A stretch of 23,310 nucleotides of DNA. It comes from an uncultured Lachnospiraceae bacterium. GTDB taxonomy: Bacteria > Bacillota > Clostridia > Lachnospirales > Lachnospiraceae. This document shows positions 23,284 to 23,310 of this stretch, one piece after another (positions within the stretch are counted from its first letter, which is position 1; each line of letters begins with the position of its first letter). Both the position numbers and the translations under genes were made by a program. Location of the stretch: assembly GCA_902803745.1 (NCBI GenBank), contig CADCRB010000042.1, forward strand, positions 1-23,310, in the 5' to 3' direction. Under the pieces are notes generated by a model, which searched no databases, had not been told where the DNA came from, and was given only the letters and a program-made list of their open reading frames with translations.

Positions 23284-23310
23284 ATGTTCAAAGGAAAACA
23301 CATAATTAAA
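23284..23310 (+). CDS. start of an unidentified gene (nine codons, runs off the window)
   Basis: ATG 23284 is preceded by AAAAGGAG (23267-23274) with nine bases between, an excellent ribosome site. The visible residues are MFKGKHIIK. The basic start could be the n-region of a signal peptide, but nine residues are too few to assign a family. It is transcribed divergently from uvrB behind the promoter at 23076-23104. Confidence 0.7.

Noticed and set aside
1..23310. CRISPR arrays, transposons, prophage or tRNA genes
   Set aside because: No regularly spaced repeats, transposase or integrase motifs, or cloverleaf-like sequences were seen on either strand; coding density leaves little room for them.

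Overview
The window looks like a chromosomal housekeeping segment from a motile, low-to-moderate GC Gram-positive anaerobe, most likely a clostridium of the Lachnospiraceae type (Butyrivibrio/Roseburia-like). That placement is inferred from gene content: an Mbl-FlhO-FlhP block, a CdaA/CdaR pair, a lone HPr gene, type-2 LeuA, RecD2, and dense operons with GGAGG ribosome sites. I see no phage genes, transposases, CRISPR arrays, rRNA or tRNA. Coding density is very high and many neighbouring genes share a 4-base ATGA stop/start overlap.

Layout. (1) Positions 1-3499, minus strand: an operon reading nth (endonuclease III) -> PPP-family metallophosphatase -> manC (GDP-mannose pyrophosphorylase) -> manA (mannose-6-phosphate isomerase, cut by the window edge). 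(2) 3534-5105, plus strand: an unrecognised polytopic membrane protein, possibly a lipid-sugar-dependent glycosyltransferase. It diverges from nth across 34 bp and its 3' end overlaps leuA by 56 bp. (3) 5050-6756, minus: leuA. (4) 16874 down to 6913, minus: what looks like one roughly 10-kb transcription unit, mbl -> flhO(flgF) -> flhP(flgG) -> rod-binding FlgJ-like protein -> recD2 -> comF -> two uncharacterised membrane proteins -> cdaA -> cdaR -> ptsH (HPr). A sigma-A type promoter precedes mbl, a second one precedes ptsH, and a perfect 10-bp-stem terminator follows ptsH. (5) 22801 down to 17054, minus: uvrB -> DPM1-like GT2 glycosyltransferase -> uvrA, ending at a strong terminator. (6) 22802-23310: a 482-bp divergent intergenic region with repeats, an excellent plus-strand sigma-A promoter, a 173-nt leader containing a 23-codon ORF, and the first nine codons of a new plus-strand gene.

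How the genes fit together. The central operon combines cell-shape and envelope control (Mbl, cyclic-di-AMP synthesis), the distal flagellar rod, and DNA handling (RecD2, ComF). manA, manC and the DPM1-like GT2 could supply GDP-mannose and polyprenyl-phosphate-mannose, and the orphan membrane protein is a speculative user of that lipid sugar. Most genes are well-known families. The least described parts are the two membrane proteins coupled to cdaA, the GT2 inserted between uvrB and uvrA, the altered PPP phosphatase, and the leader of the gene entering at the right edge.
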